The notes below the pieces were generated by a model, which was given only the letters and a program-made list of their open reading frames with translations, was not told where the DNA came from and ran no database searches. 12,318 nt of DNA from Chloroflexota bacterium (GTDB lineage Bacteria; Chloroflexota; Anaerolineae; Aggregatilineales; Aggregatilineaceae). The stretch is taken from positions 1-12,318 of the forward strand of contig JACRBK010000165.1 in NCBI GenBank assembly GCA_016234525.1, written 5' to 3'. The translations under genes were made by a program, and so were the position numbers. Positions 1 to 5,416 of the stretch are shown here, one piece after another. Position 1 is the stretch's first letter, and the number at the start of each line of letters is the position of its first letter.

Positions 1-620
1 ACCAGCCGGACACTGCGCCAATTGCGGGCGCGCTGGCGGCCCGACGGCCACCAATTGGGGACCTGCGGCTCTTCGTGCATTTTGCGCCCTACCCCGTGTC
101 CGGTGTATTCGCGCACGACGCTGAACCCATGACTCTCGACAAACTTTTGCACGGTTTTCGAGATTTCGCTGGTTTCCACGCCGTTCCGAGCCACATCAAT
201 CCCTTTGTAGAGTGACTGCTCGGTCACATCGAGCAACCGCTGTGCTTCGGGTGAGATAGTGCCGACTCCGGCGGTAAAAGCCGCATCGCCGACAAATCCC
301 TGATAAATAGCCCCACAGTCAATGCTGATGATGTCACCGTCTTTGAGAATCCGATTTTTGCTCGGAATCCCATGGACCAGTTCTTCGTTGACCGATGCAC
401 ACACCGTCGCGGGGAACGGGTAGGGGCTGCCCGGCGGATAGCCCAAGAAAGCGGCTTTCGCGTTGTGCTGTCGCAGCACCTCGGCGGCAATCTGGTCAAG
501 TTCTTTGGTACTCACCCCAGGCCGGATTGCCTGGCGCACAGCTTGCAGCGCCAGCGCCGTGATACGCCCTGCCTCGCGCATGATCAACAATTCTTCTGGG
601 TTTTTCGGGATCACTGCCAT
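1..620 (-). CDS. map: Methionine aminopeptidase, type I (C-terminus beyond left edge)
   Basis: This cytosolic metalloprotease removes the N-terminal methionine from nascent proteins at the ribosome exit. The ATG at 620-618 follows a GGAG Shine-Dalgarno, and 206 codons stay open to the left edge. The translation begins MAVIPKNPEELLIMREAGRI and matches the type I family. The conserved block CASVNEELVHGIP spans residues 74-86 and includes His83. The metal-ligand aspartates are D101 (SIDCGA) and D112 (GDAAFT), separated by the usual 11 residues. H175 in GHGVGR is the metal-ligand histidine. The two glutamate ligands expected further on lie outside the window. After HEEPQVPN the family usually has a short Gly-rich segment; here it reads WWPSGRQRARNWRSVRL, longer and rich in Trp and Arg. 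The gene lies 70 nt after secY with no adk between them. The 3' end is cut by the window, not broken. Confidence 0.96.
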   Translation of the reverse strand, partial: MAVIPKNPEELLIMREAGRITALALQAVRQAIRPGVSTKELDQIAAEVLRQHNAKAAFLGYPPGSPYPFPATVCASVNEELVHGIPSKNRILKDGDIISIDCGAIYQGFVGDAAFTAGVGTISPEAQRLLDVTEQSLYKGIDVARNGVETSEISKTVQKFVESHGFSVVREYTGHGVGRKMHEEPQVPNWWPSGRQRARNWRSVRL

Positions 621-690
621 GCGAGATTCTCCGTTAAGCAAGGGGCCGGTTAAAGCCCCCTGCCTTGATTCTTCTCACTCGTGCTAGTTC
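621..690 (-). other. secY-map spacer with small hairpin
   Basis: This 70-nt gap contains the inverted repeat GGGGC/GCCCC (642-646 with 655-659, 8-nt loop). An alternative pairing of CAAGG with CCTTG (639-643 with 663-667) encloses the same region. The transcript after the stem reads UUGCUUAAC, not a clear U-tract, so a strong intrinsic terminator is not supported. It could be a weak attenuator or an RNA-processing hairpin. The map Shine-Dalgarno GGAG lies just downstream. No convincing promoter was seen. Confidence 0.4.
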
Positions 691-2010
691 CTACATGAAC
701 CCGTCGTAATTACGCATGGTCAACTGCGCTTCAAGCTGACGCATCGTGTCGATGACCACGCCCACTACGATGATCAGGCCTGCGCTGCTGATAACCAGCG
801 CCGGGTTGCGCCCGATAGCAGCTTCACCTAACACTAACCGCTGCACCAACTGCATGATACCCGGCAGCACCGCTACCCCACCGAGGAACAACGCCCCGAC
901 CAGAGTAATACGGTTGACAATCCGGTTGATGTAGTCTTGCGTGCGGCGACCGGGACGAATGCCGGGGATAAATCCACCGTTCTTTTGCAGATTCTCGCCC
1001 AGGTTTTGGTTTTGGATCATCACACCCGTATAGAAATAGGTGAACCCTACGACCAGGACAAAGTACAGGAACCAGTAAATAAATCCCTGTTGGTTGTTAA
1101 AGATGTCCTGAATCTGGCGGGCCGTGTCGCCGCTGAAGAACCCGGCAACCAGGCCAGGGAAAGCCACGATAGACTGCGCAAAGATCAGCGGGATCATACC
1201 AGCAGTGTTGACTTTTAACGGGATATGCGTTGTGCCGCCGCCGTACACTTTACGACCGCGCACGCGCTTGCCATACTGCACCGGGATACGCCGTGTTCCT
1301 TCCTGGATCATCACGATAACCGCGACAGTCACCAGGGTGAGGACCACGAACACGATGATGTTAAAGACAAAGTGTGTTTGCAGCAGTTGGTACAGGTTGG
1401 CTGGCACGCGCGACACGATACCTGCGAAGATGATGATCGAGATACCGTTTCCGATACCCTGTTCCGTGATCAGATTACCAAGCCAGATGGCGAACATCGT
1501 CCCGGCGGTCATCGTGATGACCACCGAAAGCGTGGTCAGAAGATCGGCATCGCTGCCGAACCCAAACCCTGGGATCAGCGTTTCGTTTGAAATCTGGTTC
1601 ACCTGGCTCTGGAAAATATTCACCTGCCCAACGGCTTGCAAAGCAGCCATCGGGATCGCCAGGTAGTAGGTATAGCGGTCGATTTTCTGCCGCCCACCCG
1701 GTTCTTTAGAGAGTGCTTCGAGCCGAGGGATGATCGGGATCAACAGTTGCAGAATGATCGAGGCCGTGATGTAAGGATACACGCCGTTGGCGATCACGCT
1801 GAAGTTGGATACCGCCCCCCCTGACAGCAGGTTGAGCACACTCAAAAATCCTGTTTCATCTTCTTCAAACAGTGTATCCAGCGCCCCCCGATCCACACCG
1901 GGAACGGTGACATGTGCGGCGAACTGATAGATGATCAGGATCAGCGCAGTGTACAACAGCTTGCGCCGCAGGTCTGGCAGCCGGAATGCATTCCTAAGTG
2001 CCTCGAGCAT
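691..2010 (-). CDS. secY: Preprotein translocase subunit SecY
   Basis: SecY forms the protein-conducting channel of the Sec translocon in the cytoplasmic membrane, partnering SecE and SecG, with SecA or the ribosome supplying the substrate. The product is 439 aa, normal for the family, and very hydrophobic, consistent with ten membrane segments. TM1 is near residues 18-38 and ends at VPGVD. The family signature GGAVSNFSVIANGVYPYI (residues 64-81) covers the plug and the start of TM2. A second signature, GTMFAIWLGNLITEQGIGNG, comes later, and the protein ends in a short cytosolic tail (MRNYDGFM). The ATG at 2010-2008 has an AAGGA Shine-Dalgarno 7 nt upstream (2018-2022). secY is separated from rplO by 188 nt that hold a candidate promoter, so it may be transcribed partly on its own. 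No truncation or frameshift was seen. Confidence 0.98.
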   Translation of the reverse strand: MLEALRNAFRLPDLRRKLLYTALILIIYQFAAHVTVPGVDRGALDTLFEEDETGFLSVLNLLSGGAVSNFSVIANGVYPYITASIILQLLIPIIPRLEALSKEPGGRQKIDRYTYYLAIPMAALQAVGQVNIFQSQVNQISNETLIPGFGFGSDADLLTTLSVVITMTAGTMFAIWLGNLITEQGIGNGISIIIFAGIVSRVPANLYQLLQTHFVFNIIVFVVLTLVTVAVIVMIQEGTRRIPVQYGKRVRGRKVYGGGTTHIPLKVNTAGMIPLIFAQSIVAFPGLVAGFFSGDTARQIQDIFNNQQGFIYWFLYFVLVVGFTYFYTGVMIQNQNLGENLQKNGGFIPGIRPGRRTQDYINRIVNRITLVGALFLGGVAVLPGIMQLVQRLVLGEAAIGRNPALVISSAGLIIVVGVVIDTMRQLEAQLTMRNYDGFM

Positions 2011-2044
2011 AATGTTTTCCTTCGACTATTTCGGGTCCGCGTTG

Positions 2045-2073
2045 ATCATACCCGGAGCCGTGTTTCAAGCCAA
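2045..2073 (-). promoter_or_regulatory. Candidate sigma-70-type promoter for secY-map
   Basis: On the minus strand TTGGCT (2068-2073) matches the -35 consensus at 4 of 6 positions. TATGAT (2045-2050) matches the -10 consensus at 5 of 6, and the spacing is the optimal 17 nt. A transcript would start near 2038 and carry a leader of about 28 nt before the secY ATG, including the AAGGA Shine-Dalgarno. This is the best promoter-like match noticed in the longer spacers. It is a sequence match only. Confidence 0.5.
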
Positions 2074-2113
2074 GTCTGTTTTATCAGGTAAGTGTGTGGC
2101 GCTGCTGCGCTTT

Positions 2114-2133
2114 GGGCAGGGCAAGCCCTGCCC
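2114..2133. repeat. Perfect GC-rich palindrome in rplO-secY spacer
   Basis: The sequence GGGCAGGGC-AA-GCCCTGCCC is a perfect 9-bp inverted repeat around a 2-nt centre. On the minus strand it is preceded by TTTTGTAGG. From general recollection, GTAGGGGCAGGGC-type palindromes resemble short dispersed repeats seen between genes in some Chloroflexota and cyanobacteria; this was not checked. Neither strand has a T-tract after the stem, so it is not a standard intrinsic terminator. It lies upstream of the candidate secY promoter. The same 9-mer GGGCAGGGC recurs at 3533-3541 in the rplR-rpsE spacer. Confidence 0.6.
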
Positions 2134-2179
2134 CTACAAAACCTACTCTGAATAAGTGCTAAACCCGAAAACACGTCCC

Positions 2180-2201
2180 CGGTTAGCGGTTAAGCCGGTT
2201 A
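2180..2201 (-). repeat. Three TAACCG copies beginning at the rplO stop codon
   Basis: TAACCG occurs at 2201-2196, 2192-2187 and 2185-2180 on the minus strand. The first copy includes the rplO TAA stop. The start-to-start spacings are 9 and 7 nt, so this is not a strict tandem array. No function is evident, and it may be chance or a slippage relic. Confidence 0.3.
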
Positions 2202-2723
2202 TTTGGCTTCACGCAGTTTAGCAAGCTGCTCTTTGCGCAGCTTCTTCACAGTGGCGCGCGCGCCAGTCAGTTCGAGGGCGAGGACGTTGACTGATCCCCC
2301 CGCCTGTTCGATCTTGGTCTGAGCGCTCTTGGTGAAGCGGTGCGCCGTGACGGTCAGTTTTAACGACAGTTCGCCGTTACCCAACACCGCCACCGGTTTG
2401 TCCGCTTCTTTGATCAGCCCACGTTCGGCCAACGTTACAGGGGTCACAGCCTCACCCGCGCTAAAAAGCTGCGCGATGTCTTCGACGTTGACTTCCTGAT
2501 ATTCGATACGGAAGATATTGTTAAAACCGCGCTTGAAGGGCAAGCGGCGCACTAACGGCAGCTGCCCACCTTCAAAGTACTTGCCTTTGGGCTTGCCAGC
2601 GCGCGCGCCCTGCCCTTTGGTACCGCGACCAGAGGTTTTACCCTGACCGGCGCTGATACCACGACCAATGCGCTTGCGTTTTCTGGTTGACCCATCTGCC
2701 GGGCGTAGATCGTGCAGCTTCAT
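2199..2723 (-). CDS. rplO: 50S ribosomal protein L15
   Basis: L15 is a late-assembling 23S rRNA-binding protein of the large subunit. The N-terminal half carries the typical extended Gly/Lys/Arg-rich segment: MKLHDLRPADGSTRKRKRIG, then GRGTKGQGARAGKPKGKYFEGGQ. The globular half includes the usual KIEQAGGSV stretch. At 174 aa it is longer than the usual length of about 145-150 aa. The extra length is mostly a basic C-terminal tail of about 25 residues after GGSVNVL, ending KKLRKEQLAKLREAK. The ATG overlaps the rpmD stop as ATGA (2720-2723), so translation is probably coupled to L30. The stop is TAA at 2201-2199. The identification is firm. Confidence 0.97.
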   Translation of the reverse strand: MKLHDLRPADGSTRKRKRIGRGISAGQGKTSGRGTKGQGARAGKPKGKYFEGGQLPLVRRLPFKRGFNNIFRIEYQEVNVEDIAQLFSAGEAVTPVTLAERGLIKEADKPVAVLGNGELSLKLTVTAHRFTKSAQTKIEQAGGSVNVLALELTGARATVKKLRKEQLAKLREAK

Positions 2724-2908
2724 GCGTCAATTTCCTCTACCTTAACCAGGTGGATGATTTTGTGAATCATACCACGAATGGGCGGCGTGTCATCGTGAAC
2801 GATGGTCGAATTCATGCGCCCCAGGCCCAACGACTTGACCGTCAATTTCTGGCGCTTGGGGTACCCAATCGCGCTTTTCACCAGGGTGATGCGTAGTTTC
2901 TTGCTCAT
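2720..2908 (-). CDS. rpmD: 50S ribosomal protein L30
   Basis: L30 is a small 23S rRNA-binding protein of the large subunit. The product is 62 aa, the normal size, beginning MSKKLRITLVKSAIGYPKRQ and containing the family pattern LGLGRMNSTIVHDDTPPIRG. The frame stays open further upstream, but the ATG at 2908-2906 is chosen for three reasons: the family begins here, it overlaps the rpsE stop as ATGA, and the upstream translation does not resemble L30. Its own TGA overlaps the rplO ATG. The rpsE-rpmD-rplO trio is therefore linked by two 4-nt overlaps, a layout that favours coupled, stoichiometric translation. L30 is not universal in bacteria, so its presence is informative. Confidence 0.96.
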   Translation of the reverse strand: MSKKLRITLVKSAIGYPKRQKLTVKSLGLGRMNSTIVHDDTPPIRGMIHKIIHLVKVEEIDA

Positions 2909-3501
2909 TGGGGCTGCTTCCTTACCCGCTTCCAGAACGGCAGCATATTCGCTGAGTCCTTGCCGCGCATTGCAGCCAGTTCTTCCACGTTCCGCAGTTG
3001 GCACAGAGCATCGAGGGTCGCAAACGCCACGTTCAAGATATTGGCGCTGCCCTGGCTCTTGCTCAAGATATCACGCACGCCTGCGGCTTCCAGCACGGCA
3101 CGCACACCACCACCCGCGATAACACCGGTACCGGCTGATGCCGGTTTGAGCAGCACCACAGCGCCGCCGCGTTTGCCGGTGATCTCGTGCGGGATAGTCG
3201 TCTCTGATAACGAGACGCGCTTCATATTCCGCCGAGCGCGTTCCGAAGCCTTACGGATCGCGTCAGGTACACCACGCGCCTTGCCGATGCCGATGCCGAC
3301 CTGCCCCTGGTTGTCGCCCACGACGACCACCGAACGGAAGGCGAAACGACGGCCACCCTTCACTACTTTGGCAACGCGGGTAATATCAATAACGCGCTCA
3401 TCGAGTTCTTCGCGCTCTTCTTCACGTTCGCGCCGAGGTTCGCGATCGCGGTCGCCGCGTTCGCGCTCTCCTCGTTCGCGTCGGGGTTCACGTCTTCCCA
3501 T
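2905..3501 (-). CDS. rpsE: 30S ribosomal protein S5 with charged N-terminal extension
   Basis: S5 is a small-subunit protein near the mRNA entry path and the decoding region, with a role in translational accuracy. The core begins near residue 36 with ERVIDITRVAKVVKGGRRF, the start of the double-stranded-RNA-binding-like domain. It continues through GQVGIGIGKARGVPDAIRKA and the C-terminal domain with GTGVIAGGGVRAVLEAAGV. Before the core is an extension of about 34 residues made almost only of Arg, Glu, Gly and Asp (for example RRERGERERGDRDREPRRE). Many bacterial S5 proteins have a shorter lead. The ATG at 3501-3499 is preferred over an in-frame TTG at 3513 because GGAG lies 6 nt before it. 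The product is 198 aa. The 87-nt gap from rplR may contain a structured RNA. Confidence 0.97.
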   Translation of the reverse strand: MGRREPRRERGERERGDRDREPRREREEEREELDERVIDITRVAKVVKGGRRFAFRSVVVVGDNQGQVGIGIGKARGVPDAIRKASERARRNMKRVSLSETTIPHEITGKRGGAVVLLKPASAGTGVIAGGGVRAVLEAAGVRDILSKSQGSANILNVAFATLDALCQLRNVEELAAMRGKDSANMLPFWKRVRKQPQ

Positions 3502-3507
3502 AGTATT

Positions 3508-3511
3508 CTCC
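3508..3511 (-). promoter_or_regulatory. Shine-Dalgarno fixing the rpsE start
   Basis: GGAG on the minus strand lies 6 nt before the ATG at 3501-3499. It overlaps the upstream in-frame TTG codon (3513-3511), which rules out that TTG as the likely start and sets S5 at 198 aa. Confidence 0.7.
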
Positions 3512-3520
3512 AAGTCATCC

Positions 3521-3585
3521 GTTTGGGTAACCGGGCAGGGCGCTCGAACGCGCCCCGCCGTACCGCAGAGCGGGCCGGTCCAAAC
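3521..3585 (-). promoter_or_regulatory. Candidate three-way-junction RNA in rplR-rpsE spacer
   Basis: The outer stem joins 3521-3526 with 3580-3585 (GTTTGG/CCAAAC). After a 3-nt bulge it continues with 3530-3534 paired to 3575-3579 (ACCGG/CCGGT), giving 11 bp in total. It encloses two hairpins. One is CCGC/GCGG (3563-3566 with 3570-3573, 3-nt loop). The other is GGGCGC/GCGCCC (3538-3543 with 3550-3555, 6-nt loop), which can extend past one mismatch via 3534-3536 with 3557-3559, in competition with the outer stem at 3534. The structure ends about 10 nt before the rpsE Shine-Dalgarno, so it could affect S5 translation. No U-tract follows. The pairing was found by eye. Confidence 0.4.
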
Positions 3586-3588
3586 GCA

Positions 3589-3951
3589 CTAAAATTCTAA
3601 GCCTGCTTCACGCGCACCATCGGCCAGCGCTTTAATCCGGCCATGATACCTGTAGCCACCTCGGTCAAACACGACCTGCTTGACACCCGCTTCAATCGCC
3701 CGACGGGCTAACAACTGACCGACCAGCTTCGCTGCTTCGGTTTTGTCTTTGCCATCCACCTGGCCGCGCAGTTCGCGGTCGATGGTTGAGGCTGACACCA
3801 GTGTATGCCCCGCCACATCATCAATCACCTGGGCGTAAATATTAGTCAGGCTGCGGAATACATTCAAACGAGGCCGTTCCGACGTGCCTGAGACTTTTGC
3901 ACGCACCCGGCGATGACGACGCAGGCGTGCGATACGTCCTTTTTCACTCAT
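3589..3951 (-). CDS. rplR: 50S ribosomal protein L18
   Basis: L18 binds 5S rRNA and, with L5, helps place it in the central protuberance of the large subunit. The 120-aa product has normal length, with a basic N-terminus (MSEKGRIARLRRHRRVRAKV) and the typical SGTSERPRLNVFRSLTNIYAQVIDD. The C-terminal family motif VVFDRGGYRYHGRIKALADGAREAGLEF ends the protein at its expected place. The ATG at 3951-3949 follows GGAGAG. The gene is 32 nt after rplF and 87 nt before rpsE, in the standard spc order L6-L18-S5. Nothing looks damaged. Confidence 0.97.
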   Translation of the reverse strand: MSEKGRIARLRRHRRVRAKVSGTSERPRLNVFRSLTNIYAQVIDDVAGHTLVSASTIDRELRGQVDGKDKTEAAKLVGQLLARRAIEAGVKQVVFDRGGYRYHGRIKALADGAREAGLEF

Positions 3952-3983
3952 GACTCTATCTCTCCAGCACCCTTGACGGCAGA

Positions 3984-4526
3984 TTAGCCTTTACCGGCTT
4001 TACCGGCCTTGCGGCGGATAATCTCGCCCTCGTAACGCACACCCTTGCCCAAATAGGGTTCAGGCGGACGCAGTTTACGAATATAGGCGGCCAATTCGCC
4101 CACGACCTGTTTATCAGTTCCCCGGACACGGACAACACGCCCGCGCTCCTCAACCGCGAATTCCACATCCTTGGGCGGTTCAATCGGGATGTTGTGGGAA
4201 TAACCCAAGTACATCACCAATTTCTTGCCATCCATCTCAGCGCGGTAACCCACACCTTCGATGACCAACGAACGGACAAACCCCTGGCTGACACCGGTCA
4301 CCATATTGGCAAGCACGGCGCGCGTGGTTCCGTGCAGGGCACGGTGGCGTTGTTCGTCGCTCGGACGGGTAATCACGATCTCTTTACCTTCTTGTGCAAT
4401 CGTGATATCCGGCGAGAATTTAAAGGACAGTTCACCTTTAGGACCTTTGACGGCGACTGCATGGCCGTCAATGGTGACCTGAACCTTGTCCGGGATCGGA
4501 ATGGGTTGTTTCCCAATTCGTGACAC
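3984..4526 (-). CDS. rplF: 50S ribosomal protein L6 (GTG start)
   Basis: L6 binds 23S rRNA near the factor-binding region of the large subunit. Translation from the GTG at 4526-4524 gives MSRIGKQPIPIPDKVQVTID, the canonical L6 N-terminus, and a 180-aa product of normal size. An AAGGA Shine-Dalgarno at 4535-4539 is correctly spaced. An in-frame TTG at 4547 would add seven residues (TTG AAG GGA AGG AAA AGA ACC) that are really the ribosome-binding region, so it is rejected. The C-terminal family motif is present as RPPEPYLGKGVRYEGEII, followed by RRKAGKAGKG. GTG is the only non-ATG start chosen among the complete genes here. The 189-nt spacer upstream can form a long hairpin. Confidence 0.96.
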   Translation of the reverse strand: MSRIGKQPIPIPDKVQVTIDGHAVAVKGPKGELSFKFSPDITIAQEGKEIVITRPSDEQRHRALHGTTRAVLANMVTGVSQGFVRSLVIEGVGYRAEMDGKKLVMYLGYSHNIPIEPPKDVEFAVEERGRVVRVRGTDKQVVGELAAYIRKLRPPEPYLGKGVRYEGEIIRRKAGKAGKG

Positions 4527-4534
4527 GGTTCTTT

Positions 4535-4539
4535 TCCTT
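4535..4539 (-). promoter_or_regulatory. Shine-Dalgarno supporting the rplF GTG start
   Basis: AAGGA on the minus strand lies 8 nt before the GTG at 4526-4524, within a purine-rich run. It decides between the GTG start and the in-frame upstream TTG at 4547, which lies upstream of this site. Confidence 0.7.
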
Positions 4540-4581
4540 CCCTTCAAGTACCTGAACGATTTTCAGTGCACCATCAAACCG

Positions 4582-4682
4582 TTGGCCGGACCTGGGGGCG
4601 TTGTAGAGATGCTGGGCGAAGGTGGTGAAGGTTGTCCCTCTACCGCCTCGCCGAGACCCTCTACTAGCCCCCGTCGGGCCAA
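4582..4682 (-). promoter_or_regulatory. Candidate long hairpin RNA in rpsH-rplF spacer
   Basis: Nested pairings run inward: 4582-4587 with 4677-4682 (TTGGCC/GGCCAA); 4589-4591 with 4673-4675; 4594-4599 with 4667-4672 (GGGGGC/GCCCCC); 4604-4608 with 4659-4663 (TAGAG/CTCTA); 4615-4619 with 4648-4652 (GGCGA/TCGCC). The last part pairs 4621-4626 with 4642-4647 across one mismatch. This gives about 30 pairs over 101 nt with a 15-nt apical loop. The rplF Shine-Dalgarno lies about 40 nt downstream and outside the fold. No U-tract follows, so this is not an intrinsic terminator. It could be a regulatory or processing element, or a decayed insertion. The pairing is by eye. Confidence 0.45.
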
Positions 4683-4704
4683 TCTGAGCGTAAGTTCGGC
4701 ACTC

Positions 4705-4725
4705 CATCTGGCGATTTACCAGATG
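4705..4725 (-). repeat. Hairpin straddling the rpsH stop codon
   Basis: CATCTGG (4705-4711) is the reverse complement of CCAGATG (4719-4725). This gives a perfect 7-bp stem with a 7-nt loop that contains the rpsH TAA (4718-4716). No U-run follows it. It could protect or mark the mRNA 3' of S8, but it could also be chance. Confidence 0.45.
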
Positions 4726-5120
4726 TAGCAGAGCACCTCGCCCCCAACGTTTTCACGGCGCGCTTGCTGACCAGTCATCACACCCTTGGGCGTGGTCAGG
4801 ATGCAAATACCCATCCCGCTCAATACCCAGGGAATGCCACTCTTTGCCACATACACCCGGCGGCCCGGCTTGCTGATGCGCTTCAAGTTAGAAATAACCG
4901 GGCGCTGCTCGCGGCGTTTGCCCCAATATTTCAGCTTGATGACAATCATCGGCACGGGTTTGTCGTCGGTCACTGTGACATCTTCGACATAACCTTCGTT
5001 CTTCAAAATTTGCGCAACCGCCAAGTTGATCTTGGAATGGGGAACGGCTACACTGGCGTGTTTTACCATCAGTGCGTTACGTACCCGCGTCAACAGGTCG
5101 GCAATAGGATCGCTGTGCAT
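4716..5120 (-). CDS. rpsH: 30S ribosomal protein S8
   Basis: S8 is a primary 16S rRNA-binding protein needed for assembly of the central domain of the small subunit. The 134-aa product begins MHSDPIADLLTRVRNALMVK, matching the family. It ends with the diagnostic block GILTTPKGVMTG-like sequence (GICILTTPKGVMTGQQARRE), followed by NVGGEVLCYIW. In E. coli, S8 represses the spc operon by binding near the rplE start; no such site was recognised here. The gene is 14 nt after rpsN. The next gene, rplF, is unusually far away at 189 nt. Confidence 0.98.
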   Translation of the reverse strand: MHSDPIADLLTRVRNALMVKHASVAVPHSKINLAVAQILKNEGYVEDVTVTDDKPVPMIVIKLKYWGKRREQRPVISNLKRISKPGRRVYVAKSGIPWVLSGMGICILTTPKGVMTGQQARRENVGGEVLCYIW

Positions 5121-5134
5121 GATTCGCTCCCAAA

Positions 5135-5341
5135 TTACCAGCTAGACTTCACCACGCCGGGGATCTTACCTTCCAGCGCCAGTTCGCGGAAGTGGATGCG
5201 GCACAAGCCAAAACGGCGCATGTAGCCGCGAGGCCGTCCGCACACTTTGCCCGAATGCGGGTCTACAAACTGGCAGCGATGCCGCACGCGCACTTTGTAT
5301 TTGCGCTTGGTCTCGCGGGCCACCATAGACTTTTTTGCCAT
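5135..5341 (-). CDS. rpsN: 30S ribosomal protein S14, zinc-type variant
   Basis: S14 lies in the head of the small subunit. The short form (about 61 aa) normally holds zinc with C-x2-C and C-x2-C pairs. This 68-aa product has the family's N-terminus (MAKKSMVARETKRKYKVRVR), core (GRPRGYMRRFGLCRIHFREL) and C-terminus (GKIPGVVKSSW). The metal site differs. The first pair is C23-x10-C34, with about eight extra residues (QFVDPHSGKV between the cysteines), and the second is C47-x2-H50, with His in place of the last Cys. Three Cys and one His could still bind zinc, and H21 and H29 are further candidates. The reading frame is intact, so this is not a frameshift. The gene is in the standard place between rplE and rpsH. 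Confidence 0.95.
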   Translation of the reverse strand: MAKKSMVARETKRKYKVRVRHRCQFVDPHSGKVCGRPRGYMRRFGLCRIHFRELALEGKIPGVVKSSW

Positions 5342-5416
5342 AGGTTCAAACCTTCTCCAGAACTGAAACCCACTGTTTACGGCTCATGATTCGTTCGTGA
5401 TTATCGACAGTGATTT

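Noticed and set aside
1124..1666. A 180-codon plus-strand open frame opposite secY.
   Set aside because: It lies fully inside secY and shows no family resemblance; long antisense frames are expected with this codon bias.
2114..2133. Palindrome read as a Rho-independent terminator after rplO.
   Set aside because: Neither strand has a T-tract after the stem.
3499..3513. TTG at 3513 as the start of rpsE.
   Set aside because: The Shine-Dalgarno GGAG overlaps that codon and is correctly spaced for the ATG at 3501.
2960..3592. A 210-codon plus-strand open frame opposite rpsE.
   Set aside because: It is antisense to a certain gene, and its Ser/Arg-rich run simply mirrors the Arg/Glu codons of the S5 extension.
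4468..4707. A 79-codon minus-strand open frame in the rpsH-rplF spacer that could be a small gene.
   Set aside because: It runs into rplF in a different frame, has low-complexity Gly/Arg/Thr content, matches no family I recognise, and coincides with the predicted hairpin.
5135..5341. S14 insertion as a frameshift or sequencing error.
   Set aside because: The frame is intact on both sides and the extra length is a multiple of three, with conserved motifs before and after it.
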